The notes under the pieces: model-generated | What the model was told of the DNA's origin: nothing | Seen by the model: only the letters and a program-made list of their open reading frames with translations | Databases searched by the model: none | Shown: piece by piece, positions 1-9,914 of the stretch | How the letters are laid out: every line of letters starts with the position of its first letter | How positions within the stretch are numbered: the first letter of the stretch is position 1 | Made by a program: the position numbers and the translations under genes | Source of the DNA: Gammaproteobacteria bacterium | GTDB taxonomy: Bacteria; Pseudomonadota; Gammaproteobacteria; Porifericomitales; Porifericomitaceae | Length of the DNA: 10,300 bases | Reading direction: 5' to 3' | NCBI GenBank assembly: GCA_028817255.1 | Contig: JAPPQA010000050.1 | Coordinates: 1-10,300, forward strand

Positions 1-1
1 G

Positions 2-1470
2 GATGCGGTGACGGTGACGCTGAGCGGCGCGCCGACTGCGGCCGGCTTCGGCGGTGCGGTGAGCGGCGGCGTGACGGTGGGCTTCGCCGGTGTGGACGCC
101 CTGACGGGGAGCGAAGTGATGAACCCCCCCCTGGACCGGCTGGCGGGCCTGGATGCGGTCGCGACCTGGACGCTGCGCGCGGCGGGCAACCGCTACCAGA
201 GCGCCGATGGCGACGGCACGATGCGGGAGCTGAGTTTTCGCGGCTTCGAGCACCTGGATGGCGGCTCGGTGGCGGACGCCTTTATGGGCGATAACGCTCA
301 TGCGGGCAGCATTTCGGGCGGCGCCGGCGCCGACGTCTTCGCCCTGGACATATTGGGGAGCGCGACCATGCTGGACGGCGGCATGGGCCGCGATGCCTTG
401 CAGGGGCAGGATGCGGTCGCCACTTGGACGCTGACCGGCACAAGCTTCAGTTACACGGTGATGGGCGGCGCTGCGGTGACGCCGCCGGCCTTTACCTCCA
501 TCGAGGCCCTGCAAGGGGGTTCCATGGCGGATACCTTCGCGGTGACCGGCGCCTACGCGGGCGATCTGATGGGCGGCGACGGCGACGATGTGTTCCAGAT
601 CGGTACGGGCGCGGCGCTGACGGGGAGCCTCCTGGGCGAGGGCGGCGCCGACACCTTCGATTTCGGCGGCGGCAGCGTGTCGGGCGCGGCGGTCGGCGGG
701 GCGGATGCGGACGTACTGGACTTTGCGGACTTGACGCCCGCGGTAACGGTCACTCTGAGCGGGACGCCGGGCACGGCCGGTTTCGACGGCGCAGCGGCGG
801 GCGGCGTGACGCTGAGCTCGTTTACCGGCATTCGGACGCTGGTGGGAGGCATGGGTGCGGACAGCCTGTCGGGTCTGGCATCCGCCGCGACCTGGACGCT
901 GGCTGCGTCGCACAGTTACGCGAGCGGCGGCGAGACGCTGGGCTTTCGCGGCATAGAGAACCTGCAAGGCGGCACGGGGGTGGACCGCTTCGTGGTTGAC
1001 GCGGCGTACACGGGCGATCTGATGGGCGGCGGCGGCGCGGACATGTTCACGTTGAATGCCGGCGGCAGCGTGACGGGCACGGTGGCCGGCGGGGCGGATG
1101 CGGACGTGCTGGACTTTGCGACGTTGACGACGGCGGTGTCGGTGGCGCTGGACGGGACGCCGGGCGCGGACGGTTTCGGCGGCGGCGTGTCCGGCGGCGC
1201 CGTGGTCAGCGCCTTTACCGGCATTCGCGAGCTGCGCGGCGGCGCCGCGACGACGGATGGCCTGGCGGGGCTGGACGCGGCAGCGACCTGGACGCTGGGG
1301 GCCGCGAACCGCTACCAGAGCGGGGGGCAGGCGCTGGATTTTGCCGCCATTGAGACCCTGAGCGGCGGCACGGGAGTGGACGCCTTCACGCTCAGCGAGG
1401 CGCACCCGGGCAGCCTGTCGGGCGGCGGCGGCACGGCCGAGGATGTGCTGGAATTGGCCCCCGCCTCCGG
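2..1470 (+). repeat. Degenerate intragenic protein repeats, about 393 bp period in the best pair
   Basis: The repeated V-x-V-x-L-x-G segment begins at 8, 743 and 1136, and the ATWTL tryptophan codon occurs at 167, 425, 893 and 1289. The last two full units are 393-396 bp apart and share long stretches at DNA level. For example, GGCGGGGCGGATGCGGACGT occurs at both 695 and 1088. The unit starting near 418 lacks the VTVTLSG half, so the array has lost or rearranged parts. The pattern fits duplication followed by drift within a surface protein gene. Unit borders are approximate. Confidence 0.75.
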
Positions 1471-2827
1471 GTGGGCGGCCTTGTTGCTGACCCCGACGGC
1501 GCAACGGCTCTATTCCGGCGACGACACGATGTTGAGTGCCGACTTATTCGTCCAGAGCCTCGACGGTTTCGAGGCGTTTGCCGCCGGGGCGGACGCCAGC
1601 GCCTACGCGGCGGCACTGCCGGATACGCTGGGGGCGAACCTGGCGATTAACACGCCGATAGGCATGGTGCCTGTTGCCGGCGAGGAACGCCTGACGCTGC
1701 CCGTCCTGCGCGATTTTCTGGGGCCGGTACTGCTGGGGGGCATTCCCCGGGTCGTTTCGTCGGGCGGCGCTGTCACCCGGTTGCCGCTGCCGGTGAGCGA
1801 CTCCGGCAGGGTGTTGCCGGCGCTCCCGGCACCCGTGCCCCCGGCAGCCGCGTTCGTAGATGACCGGGGCGTCGGCACCGGCCTCCTGACCATTGCCGGG
1901 CCGGTGGCGGTCCCCGGGAGCTTGTTCCTGTTGGGGCGGGATGTCGCGCTGGCCGCCGATATCGCGGCGGGGGCGGTCTCTCCCGGCGATAGCGATGCCC
2001 AGGTCGCCGGCTCCGGCCAGGAGGTCGTGATCGTGGCGGCCGGTACGCAGGGCGTTACGACAAGCGGCGATATAGAGGTGTTGCTGGACGGCGATTTGGT
2101 TCGCAATGTTCGCGGCAGCGGCGCCCTGGTCGTCGCGGGCGGGGCCGTCGAGCAGGCCGCGAGCCTGAGGTTCTATCTGGGCGTTATGGGTCCGTTGCGC
2201 TTTGCGCAGGGCGGGGGCCAGGGCGCTCCCACGATCAACCCGGGCAGTGTGTTCCAGGGCGTGTCCTTGTCGGTGCTGGAGAATACTTACATCCAGGCCC
2301 TGAACCTGAACGTGGTGGAGCAGGTGCTCAGCGCCATCAATCCGGCGAGCGACCTGCTGAACCTGATTTCCCTGTTTATCATAGATCCGTCCTTGTTCGA
2401 GACGGAGCTGGAGTTGTTCAGCCTGATCGGCACGGGCATCTCCATGTATCTCTCCCAGTGCGAGGAGCTGGAAGGCTGCGCGCCGCCGCTGGAGTTGAGT
2501 GACCTGGATGCGTTGATCGCGGAGGTGCAGGAGGCCCTGGCCGGGTTGCGCGAGGAGCTCCGGCGGGCGCGGGAGGAAGAGGCGGATGCCTCCGAATCCC
2601 GGGGGCTGGACAAGCGCTTGCTCGGCTACGAAAAGGTGCTGCAGGACTACCTCAAGTTGCGCGAGGAGTTTATCGAGTACTTTGGCGGCGGGGAGGAAGA
2701 ACTGGACGAGGACGGGTTGGAAGAAGAAGACTTCGACCCTGGCGATGAAGCCCCGCTGCCGGAGGCCGGGCGGGGGGCGCCGCTCCAGGCGCTGCTGGTC
2801 CCGGCCCGCGGTCCTCTGGCCCGCTGA
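2..2827 (+). CDS. Large repetitive adhesin/exoprotein, C-terminal part (5' end missing)
   Basis: The frame is open to the left edge. The codons before the GTG at 8 (Asp-Ala) continue the repeat pattern, so that GTG is internal and the true start lies outside the window. Residues below count from the GTG at 8. Residues 1 to about 485 are diverged repeats with VTVTLSG, ATWTL and F-x-x-I-E-x-L-x-GG signatures and RTX-like turns such as GGDGDDVF and GGTGVDRF. Unlike true RTX arrays, these turns are spread tens of residues apart. About 530-800 is non-repetitive and rich in Val/Gly/Leu, probably beta structure. The only two cysteines are 818 and 824. A charged, probably helical segment (about 830-890) and a Glu/Asp-rich stretch (about 891-917) end the protein. 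No lysine occurs before residue 869. It is most likely secreted or on the cell surface, for example a two-partner-secretion exoprotein. That class is inferred, because no TPS or signal domain is visible here. Confidence 0.8.
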   Translation, partial: DAVTVTLSGAPTAAGFGGAVSGGVTVGFAGVDALTGSEVMNPPLDRLAGLDAVATWTLRAAGNRYQSADGDGTMRELSFRGFEHLDGGSVADAFMGDNAHAGSISGGAGADVFALDILGSATMLDGGMGRDALQGQDAVATWTLTGTSFSYTVMGGAAVTPPAFTSIEALQGGSMADTFAVTGAYAGDLMGGDGDDVFQIGTGAALTGSLLGEGGADTFDFGGGSVSGAAVGGADADVLDFADLTPAVTVTLSGTPGTAGFDGAAAGGVTLSSFTGIRTLVGGMGADSLSGLASAATWTLAASHSYASGGETLGFRGIENLQGGTGVDRFVVDAAYTGDLMGGGGADMFTLNAGGSVTGTVAGGADADVLDFATLTTAVSVALDGTPGADGFGGGVSGGAVVSAFTGIRELRGGAATTDGLAGLDAAATWTLGAANRYQSGGQALDFAAIETLSGGTGVDAFTLSEAHPGSLSGGGGTAEDVLELAPASGWAALLLTPTAQRLYSGDDTMLSADLFVQSLDGFEAFAAGADASAYAAALPDTLGANLAINTPIGMVPVAGEERLTLPVLRDFLGPVLLGGIPRVVSSGGAVTRLPLPVSDSGRVLPALPAPVPPAAAFVDDRGVGTGLLTIAGPVAVPGSLFLLGRDVALAADIAAGAVSPGDSDAQVAGSGQEVVIVAAGTQGVTTSGDIEVLLDGDLVRNVRGSGALVVAGGAVEQAASLRFYLGVMGPLRFAQGGGQGAPTINPGSVFQGVSLSVLENTYIQALNLNVVEQVLSAINPASDLLNLISLFIIDPSLFETELELFSLIGTGISMYLSQCEELEGCAPPLELSDLDALIAEVQEALAGLREELRRAREEEADASESRGLDKRLLGYEKVLQDYLKLREEFIEYFGGGEEELDEDGLEEEDFDPGDEAPLPEAGRGAPLQALLVPARGPLAR
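124..131 (+). repeat. C8 homopolymer inside the adhesin gene
   Basis: Eight consecutive C residues lie in the codons for Asn-Pro-Pro-Leu, in a part of the first repeat that does not align with the other units. It is the longest single-base run I noticed in the window. The frame is open as given. A gain or loss of one C would truncate the protein, so this could be a slippage site or simply chance in GC-rich DNA. Confidence 0.6.
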
Positions 2828-2857
2828 AAGACTCGCTGAACAGGCCCGCTGAACAGG
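2822..2857 (+). repeat. Three short tandem CGCTGAA copies at the adhesin stop
   Basis: CGCTGAA occurs at 2822, 2834 and 2847. The last two copies extend to CGCTGAACAGG. The first copy contains the TGA stop codon of the repeat protein. This looks like a small local duplication at the gene end. I see no convincing rho-independent terminator for the adhesin gene here. Confidence 0.5.
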
Positions 2858-2929
2858 GGGCCGCCGCTTCCTCCCTGGGGTAGTTGCAGCGCCTTTCTCC
2901 CTTTCTCCCTTTTTGCCCGCCGCCTTCGT

Positions 2930-2935
2930 TATAAT
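2930..2935 (+). promoter_or_regulatory. Putative -10 box of the ribBX promoter
   Basis: A perfect TATAAT stands 53 bp before the ATG at 2989, in an otherwise GC-rich 161-bp intergenic gap. It is preceded by a pyrimidine tract (2892-2914). I find no good -35 hexamer at 16-18 bp; TTGCCC at 2913-2918 is too close. The leader of about 45 nt is too short for an FMN riboswitch. The call rests on the -10 match and its position. Confidence 0.5.
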
Positions 2936-2988
2936 TCCAGGTCCGGACGAACGCGCCCTCCGGCGGCGCGTCCTGCCCCGGTAGCGTC

Positions 2989-4194
2989 ATGAACGATACG
3001 AAGGAACTCATTGCCGAACTCCGCGAGGGGCGGATGGTGGTCCTCATGGACGACCAGGACCGCGAGAACGAGGGCGACCTGGTGATGGCGGCCTCGCTGG
3101 CGCGGGCGGAGCATGTGAACTTCATGGCGCAGCACGGGCGCGGCCTGATCTGCCTTACCTTGACCCGCGCCGATTGCGAGCGCCTGCACCTGCCGCTGAT
3201 GTCCGAGCGGGGCTTTGCCCACCACGGCACGAACTTCACGGTATCCATAGATGCCGCGCGGGGGATCGCCACGGGCATCTCTGCCGCCGACCGCGCCCGC
3301 ACCATTCGCGCGGCGGCGGACCCGGCCAGCCGCCCCGGCGATCTGGTGCGCCCGGGCCATGTGTTTCCCTTGATGGCGCACCCCGGCGGGGTGCGGGTGC
3401 GGGCCGGGCATACCGAGGCTGGCTGCGACCTGACCCGCCTGGCGGATTTGCCTCCCGCGGCGGTGATCGTCGAGATCCTGGGCGCGGACGGCAGCATGGC
3501 CCGGCGCCCGGAACTGGAGGCCTTCGCCCGCCGCCACGGTCTGAAAATCGGGACGATTGCGGACCTGATCCGCTTTCGGCTGCAACACGAGAAGACGGTC
3601 CGGCGCATCGTGGAGACGCCTCTGGCCACACGTTTCGGAGAGTGCCGCCTGGCGCTTTACGAAGACGATGTGCGCCAGGACGTGCACCTGGCCCTGGTCT
3701 TCGGCGAGATCCGGGAAGAGCGTCCCACGCTGGTGCGCGTGCATTTGCAACACCCCGTTCACGACTTGGCGGCACAGGCGGGCGGGGCGCCGGGCGGCTC
3801 GCTGTCCGCCGCCACCCTGGAGTATCTTGCCCGCGAGGGCGGGGTCGCGGTGCTGCTGTGCAACCAGATCGGCAGGAGCGAATTGCTGGCTCAGGTGGAG
3901 CGGTTGCGAGACTCCGGGGGCGGGCGCCCCGGCGCCTGGCACCTTCCCGGACAGCGCGACCTGCGCACCATCGGTCTGGGGGCGCAGATCATCTACGACT
4001 TGGGGGTGCGCAAGATGCGCGTGCTGAGCGCCCCCAAGCGCCTGCATGCCCTGGCCGGATTCGGCTTGGAGGTGGTGGAGTACGTGGAGGGACCGCAGGA
4101 GCCGGCGGCGGGCTGGACAGTGATCGAAGGCCGTTCCGGCGGGCGCTTGCAGGGCGAAAAGCCGCCGAAAACGCCGAAAAAACGCTCTTTATAA
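2989..4194 (+). CDS. ribB: 3,4-dihydroxy-2-butanone 4-phosphate synthase fused to a degenerate GTP cyclohydrolase II-like domain (RibBX type)
   Basis: This 401-residue cytoplasmic enzyme of riboflavin synthesis converts ribulose 5-phosphate to 3,4-dihydroxy-2-butanone 4-phosphate and formate. The RibB domain (about 1-200) is intact: the acidic loop DDQDRENEGD at 21-30, HGRGLICL at 49-56, TGISAADRA at 95-103 and HTEAGCD at 141-147. Residues about 205-370 align with GTP cyclohydrolase II, including DLRTIGLGAQI at 324-334. The Cys-x10-Cys-x-Cys zinc motif expected near 254-270 is absent; the only cysteines in the domain are 219 and 291. The second activity is therefore probably lost, as in RibBX proteins, and a separate ribA would be needed elsewhere. 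The ATG at 2989 places the first conserved helix at the usual distance, but its Shine-Dalgarno sequence is weak. The tail after about 385 is basic (KPPKTPKKRSL) and is encoded by terminator DNA. No other rib genes are adjacent. Confidence 0.93.
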   Translation: MNDTKELIAELREGRMVVLMDDQDRENEGDLVMAASLARAEHVNFMAQHGRGLICLTLTRADCERLHLPLMSERGFAHHGTNFTVSIDAARGIATGISAADRARTIRAAADPASRPGDLVRPGHVFPLMAHPGGVRVRAGHTEAGCDLTRLADLPPAAVIVEILGADGSMARRPELEAFARRHGLKIGTIADLIRFRLQHEKTVRRIVETPLATRFGECRLALYEDDVRQDVHLALVFGEIREERPTLVRVHLQHPVHDLAAQAGGAPGGSLSAATLEYLAREGGVAVLLCNQIGRSELLAQVERLRDSGGGRPGAWHLPGQRDLRTIGLGAQIIYDLGVRKMRVLSAPKRLHALAGFGLEVVEYVEGPQEPAAGWTVIEGRSGGRLQGEKPPKTPKKRSL

Positions 4195-4205
4195 GAGCGC
4201 TTTTT
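4176..4205. terminator. Bidirectional rho-independent terminator between convergent genes
   Basis: The stem CGCTCTT (4183-4189) pairs with AAGAGCG (4193-4199) around a TAT loop. It is followed by CTTTTT on the plus strand and preceded by an A6 run (4177-4182), which reads as a T6 tract after the same stem on the minus strand. It can therefore end both the ribBX and the lipoprotein transcripts. The ribBX stop codon TAA (4192-4194) begins at the last loop base and continues into the 3' arm of the stem. Confidence 0.85.
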
Positions 4206-4210
4206 ACGGA

Positions 4211-4238
4211 GCGCAGTCCTTCGTGAGAGGGACTGCGC
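4211..4238. other. Strong 12-bp stem-loop with GTGA tetraloop
   Basis: GCGCAGTCCTTC (4211-4222) pairs with GAGGGACTGCGC (4227-4238), with one G-T wobble, around GTGA. In plus-strand RNA this is a GNRA-type loop. No T tract follows on either strand, so it is not a classical intrinsic terminator by itself. It lies just past the bidirectional terminator and within the 3' untranslated part of the minus-strand lipoprotein message, where it could protect the RNA end. Confidence 0.6.
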
Positions 4239-5827
4239 GCGCCGTGACGATGCCCTTCGGGACGCGCCCGGCCGGTTTCTTTTCTCCGCTGCCGGCGGGG
4301 GACGGCGCTACGGCGCGCCTACCTCCAGTACGCGCGCCTGTATCCGTCCGATGAGTTGCAGCAGCGGCGTGAGGTCGGAAATTTCCGCGCCGTCAATCAG
4401 GCGGATATGGGTAACGTCCACGGGGAATTGCCCCAGCGTGGGATCGATGCTCTGCCAGGCGTTGCCGTCCCAACTCTCTGCCCAGGTGTGGTAGAGGAAG
4501 CCGTTTCGCCGCTTGGAATAGACCAGGCCGTTGACTACCCGGGTGGGGATGCCCAGCGTGCGTGCCAGGGAGGTGTAGAGAAAACTCTGCCCCTGGCACT
4601 CGGCGTTGCGCTGTTTCAGCACGTCCAGGGCGGTGAATACGTCCACTGCGTCGTCGCCGATGTTGTCCCGGATCCAGGAGAACACGGCGCGCATCCGCTC
4701 GCCCGGGTCTTCCAGCCCGCCGGCGATATCCGTCGCCAGCAGCTCCAGGGTGGGATGGCCAGTGGGGAGGATCGGCGTGTGCTCCAGATATTTTTGCAGT
4801 TGATGTTCGTCCGGCGGCGCCGGCTCGCGGTGCGCAACCGTTGCCAGGACGCGGCAGATTACATCGCCGTTGTCGGCCGGGGCGCACTGCTGGCGCGAGT
4901 TCGGGACCGGCAGCAGGAACTCTCCCATGCCGCTCAACGCCAACGTCAGCGCGCTGGCCTTGCGGGGGTCGGCGATCCTCCGGTCGGCAGGCACCAGGCT
5001 GTAGTTAATCAGGGTTTCTTCCCTGTTCAGGGCCGCCTGGACCAGGTAGTTCCGCGCCTGCGCTTCCCTTTGCAGGAGGGCGGTCATGACGCCGTCCAGG
5101 CTGCTCTCCAGTAGCGGCTGGCCCTTGGCGCCAATCCAGGCGGTCGCTTCCTGGGCGCGGATCGAGGTCTGTAACCGGTAGGCGCCGCCGGCGAATAGAT
5201 TGCTGCGTTCGTAACCGGTCACGTACTGCCGCACCTCGCTCAGTTGCCGGTCTTCCGCATCGTAAACCCAGTAGCGGTAATTTACGCCGGGCCTTATGCC
5301 CTGGACCAGGGGGTAGAGCAGCAGGGCGCTGCGCGGATATACCGGCTCCTGCCCCAGGTCCAGGGCCTGTTCGTGCACGCCGGCTGCATTGACGATCTGG
5401 AGCTGCAGCCGTTCGCCCTCTACCCGGCCGCGCAGCTCAAGGTTGCTGCCGTCCAGGGAATAGCGGTATTCGAATTCCCGCAGTTGCAGATCGGGGGCGA
5501 TCCGATCCAGGGCAAACATGCGGAACCCCTTGTTGCGGTCGAGCAACCGCATCTGCAGCGCCGTCTCGGATTCGATGACGTGGCCTTCGCCCTCGCGGCG
5601 CACCGCGACGCGGTTAAACCCGATCTTCTTGCCGTTGAAGCTGAGCCCTGTCCAGTATTCCTGGTAGGGGAGCGTCTCCAGGGAATAGCGCAACACGCCG
5701 GAGGGCGGTTCCTCCGGAGAGAAATAATAGCGTCCCTGGCAGCCGCCCAGCAGCAGGGCGCAGGCCAGCAGCGCCGTGCCGCACCGGCGGCGGGAAGGAG
5801 GCGCCGCGCGGCCCGGCGGGGCGCCGC

Positions 5828-8503
<2,676 letters not shown>

Positions 8504-8508
8504 GGTAT

Positions 8509-8514
8509 CTCCTT
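8509..8514 (-). promoter_or_regulatory. Ribosome binding site of acnA
   Basis: On the minus strand AAGGAG lies 5 nt before the ATG at 8503. It is the clearest Shine-Dalgarno sequence in the window and fixes the aconitase start. Confidence 0.85.
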
Positions 8515-8575
8515 GCGTTTTTCCGGCCTAGCGTTTTCCTGGTTCGGTGCGGTAGCCCCGGTACGGCATGGGCAT

Positions 8576-8581
8576 ATTATA
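8576..8581 (-). promoter_or_regulatory. Putative -10 box of the acnA promoter
   Basis: On the minus strand the sequence reads CATATAATATG, a perfect TATAAT 72 bp before the acnA start. The -35 region at 17-bp spacing reads GCGAGA, a poor match, so an activator or another sigma-factor preference is possible. Transcription would begin near 8569 and give a leader of about 65 nt. Confidence 0.5.
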
Positions 8582-8672
8582 TGCGATCATTCGCCCGTTC
8601 TCGCGGCAGCGTTGAGGGTCCGGCGCATATGGCGCTCGGGAATGGCGTCGGAAGAGGCATGGCCGGGGGCAG

Positions 8673-8688
8673 GCTTGCGCGCGCAAGC
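8673..8688. promoter_or_regulatory. Perfect 16-bp palindrome upstream of acnA
   Basis: GCTTGCGCGCGCAAGC is its own reverse complement. It lies in the mnmA-acnA gap, about 92 bp upstream of the putative acnA -10 box. It could be a binding site for a dimeric regulator or a small hairpin in the 3' part of the mnmA transcript. No T tract follows, so it is not an intrinsic terminator. The assignment as an operator is a guess; the palindrome itself is certain. Confidence 0.35.
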
Positions 8689-8765
8689 GGGGCGCCTCGC
8701 TTCCCCCTCGGGCGCGTAACGGCCGGGCAACCGCCGCCGCCGCAGTCCCGCGGCGCCGCGTTCCG

Positions 8766-9914
8766 CTAGTCCGAATCCTCGATGATCCCGCCCCCCAGGC
8801 AGATCTCGTCCCGGTAAAAGACGACGGACTGGCCGGGCGCCGCTGCCCATTGCGGCGCCTCGAAGACCACCTCGCAGGCATCCCGCGCGCCGCCCGCGGT
8901 TGCCGCGATGCGGCAGTCCTGCGCCCGTTGCCGGTAGCGCAACTGCGCCTGGCAGTCGCAGGGCAGGGGCGGGGCCGCCCCTGCGATCCAATGCACCCTG
9001 CCGGCGCGGAGGCGGCGGCTGTAGAGCAGGGGGTGTTCCCGCCCCTGCGCCACATAAACGATATTGCGCCCGGTATCTCTGGCGACCACGTACCAAGGCG
9101 TTCCCTTGCCGCCGGCGCGCCCCCCGATTCCCAGCCCCCGCCGCTGGCCCGCGGTATAGAACCAGACCCCGTCGTGGCGGCCCAGGACATGGCCCTCCAG
9201 GCTGCGTATTTCGCCGGGGCGGTGGGGCAGGTAGCGCCCCAGGAAGGCGCGGAAGTCGCGGGCGCCTACAAAGCAAATGCCGGTGCTGTCTTTCTTGTCG
9301 CAGGTGACCAGCCCGGCCTCCGCGGCCAGCCGGCGCACCTGCGGCTTGCGCCAGTCGCCCAGGGGGAACAGCAGGCGCGCCAGCTCTTCCTGCCCCAGCC
9401 GGTGCAGGAAGTAGCTCTGGTCCTTGGCGCGGTCCCGCGCCCGCAGCAGCAGGTACTCGTTGCCGTGGCGCCGGATGCGCGCGTAATGGCCGGTGGCCAG
9501 CCGCTCGGCGCCCATCTGCTCCAGGGCGTATTGCAGCAGGCGTCGGAACTTGATCTCTTCGTTGCACAGTACGTCGGGATTGGGGGTGCGGCCGTTTCGG
9601 TATTCCTCCAGGAACGGGTGCAATACGCATTCCCGGTAGGCGTCGGAGAAGTCCGCGGTGCGGATAGGCAATTCCAGGCTGGCGCAGACGCTGTAGGCAT
9701 CCTGGGCGTCCAGGTCCGCGTCGCCGCAACCGCGTCCCTGGCCGTCCCGCCAGTTGCGCATGAACACGCATTCGACCCGGAACCCGGCCCGGCGCAGCAG
9801 GCAGGCGGTGGCCGAGGAGTCCACCCCTCCAGACAGCGCCGCCGCTACCCGCGTCGCGCGCCCCGGCGCCGGCGCGGCCACCTTGGGAGACGGTGCGAAG
9901 GGGACGACGGCCAT
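8766..9914 (-). CDS. mnmA: tRNA-specific 2-thiouridylase MnmA
   Basis: This 382-residue cytoplasmic enzyme uses ATP and relayed persulfide sulfur to make 2-thiouridine at wobble position 34 of Lys, Glu and Gln tRNAs. The N-terminal PP-loop SGGVDSS is at 28-34. The first catalytic Cys is 117 (TPNPDVLCNEEIKF), the ATGHYAR motif begins at 140, and the second catalytic Cys is 214 (DSTGICFVG). YTAGQRRGLGIGG (253-265) and a C-terminal beta-barrel follow. The length is close to the roughly 360-380 residues usual for the family. The ATG at 9914 leaves about 20 extra residues before the first conserved strand. The same frame stays open upstream to 10247, but that stretch shows no family similarity. 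The Shine-Dalgarno sequence is weak (AAGG about 10 nt upstream). The next gene downstream is acnA, so the common mnmA-hflD-purB arrangement is not present on that side. Confidence 0.95.
   Translation of the reverse strand: MAVVPFAPSPKVAAPAPGRATRVAAALSGGVDSSATACLLRRAGFRVECVFMRNWRDGQGRGCGDADLDAQDAYSVCASLELPIRTADFSDAYRECVLHPFLEEYRNGRTPNPDVLCNEEIKFRRLLQYALEQMGAERLATGHYARIRRHGNEYLLLRARDRAKDQSYFLHRLGQEELARLLFPLGDWRKPQVRRLAAEAGLVTCDKKDSTGICFVGARDFRAFLGRYLPHRPGEIRSLEGHVLGRHDGVWFYTAGQRRGLGIGGRAGGKGTPWYVVARDTGRNIVYVAQGREHPLLYSRRLRAGRVHWIAGAAPPLPCDCQAQLRYRQRAQDCRIAATAGGARDACEVVFEAPQWAAAPGQSVVFYRDEICLGGGIIEDSD

Noticed and set aside
8..10. GTG at 8 as the true start of the repeat protein
   Set aside because: The frame is open to the window edge, and the preceding codons continue the repeat unit as seen at 743 and 1136.
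2841..2863. Intrinsic terminator after the adhesin gene
   Set aside because: GGCCC and GGGCC could form a short stem, but it is weak and no T tract follows directly.
2828..2988. FMN riboswitch in front of ribBX
   Set aside because: The leader after the -10 box is only about 45 nt, and the conserved multi-helix RFN core is not seen.
2929..4047. 372-codon minus-strand open frame opposite ribBX
   Set aside because: It lies antisense to a clear RibB protein. The composition is His/Gln/Arg/Ala-rich without recognisable motifs, typical of GC-rich shadow frames.
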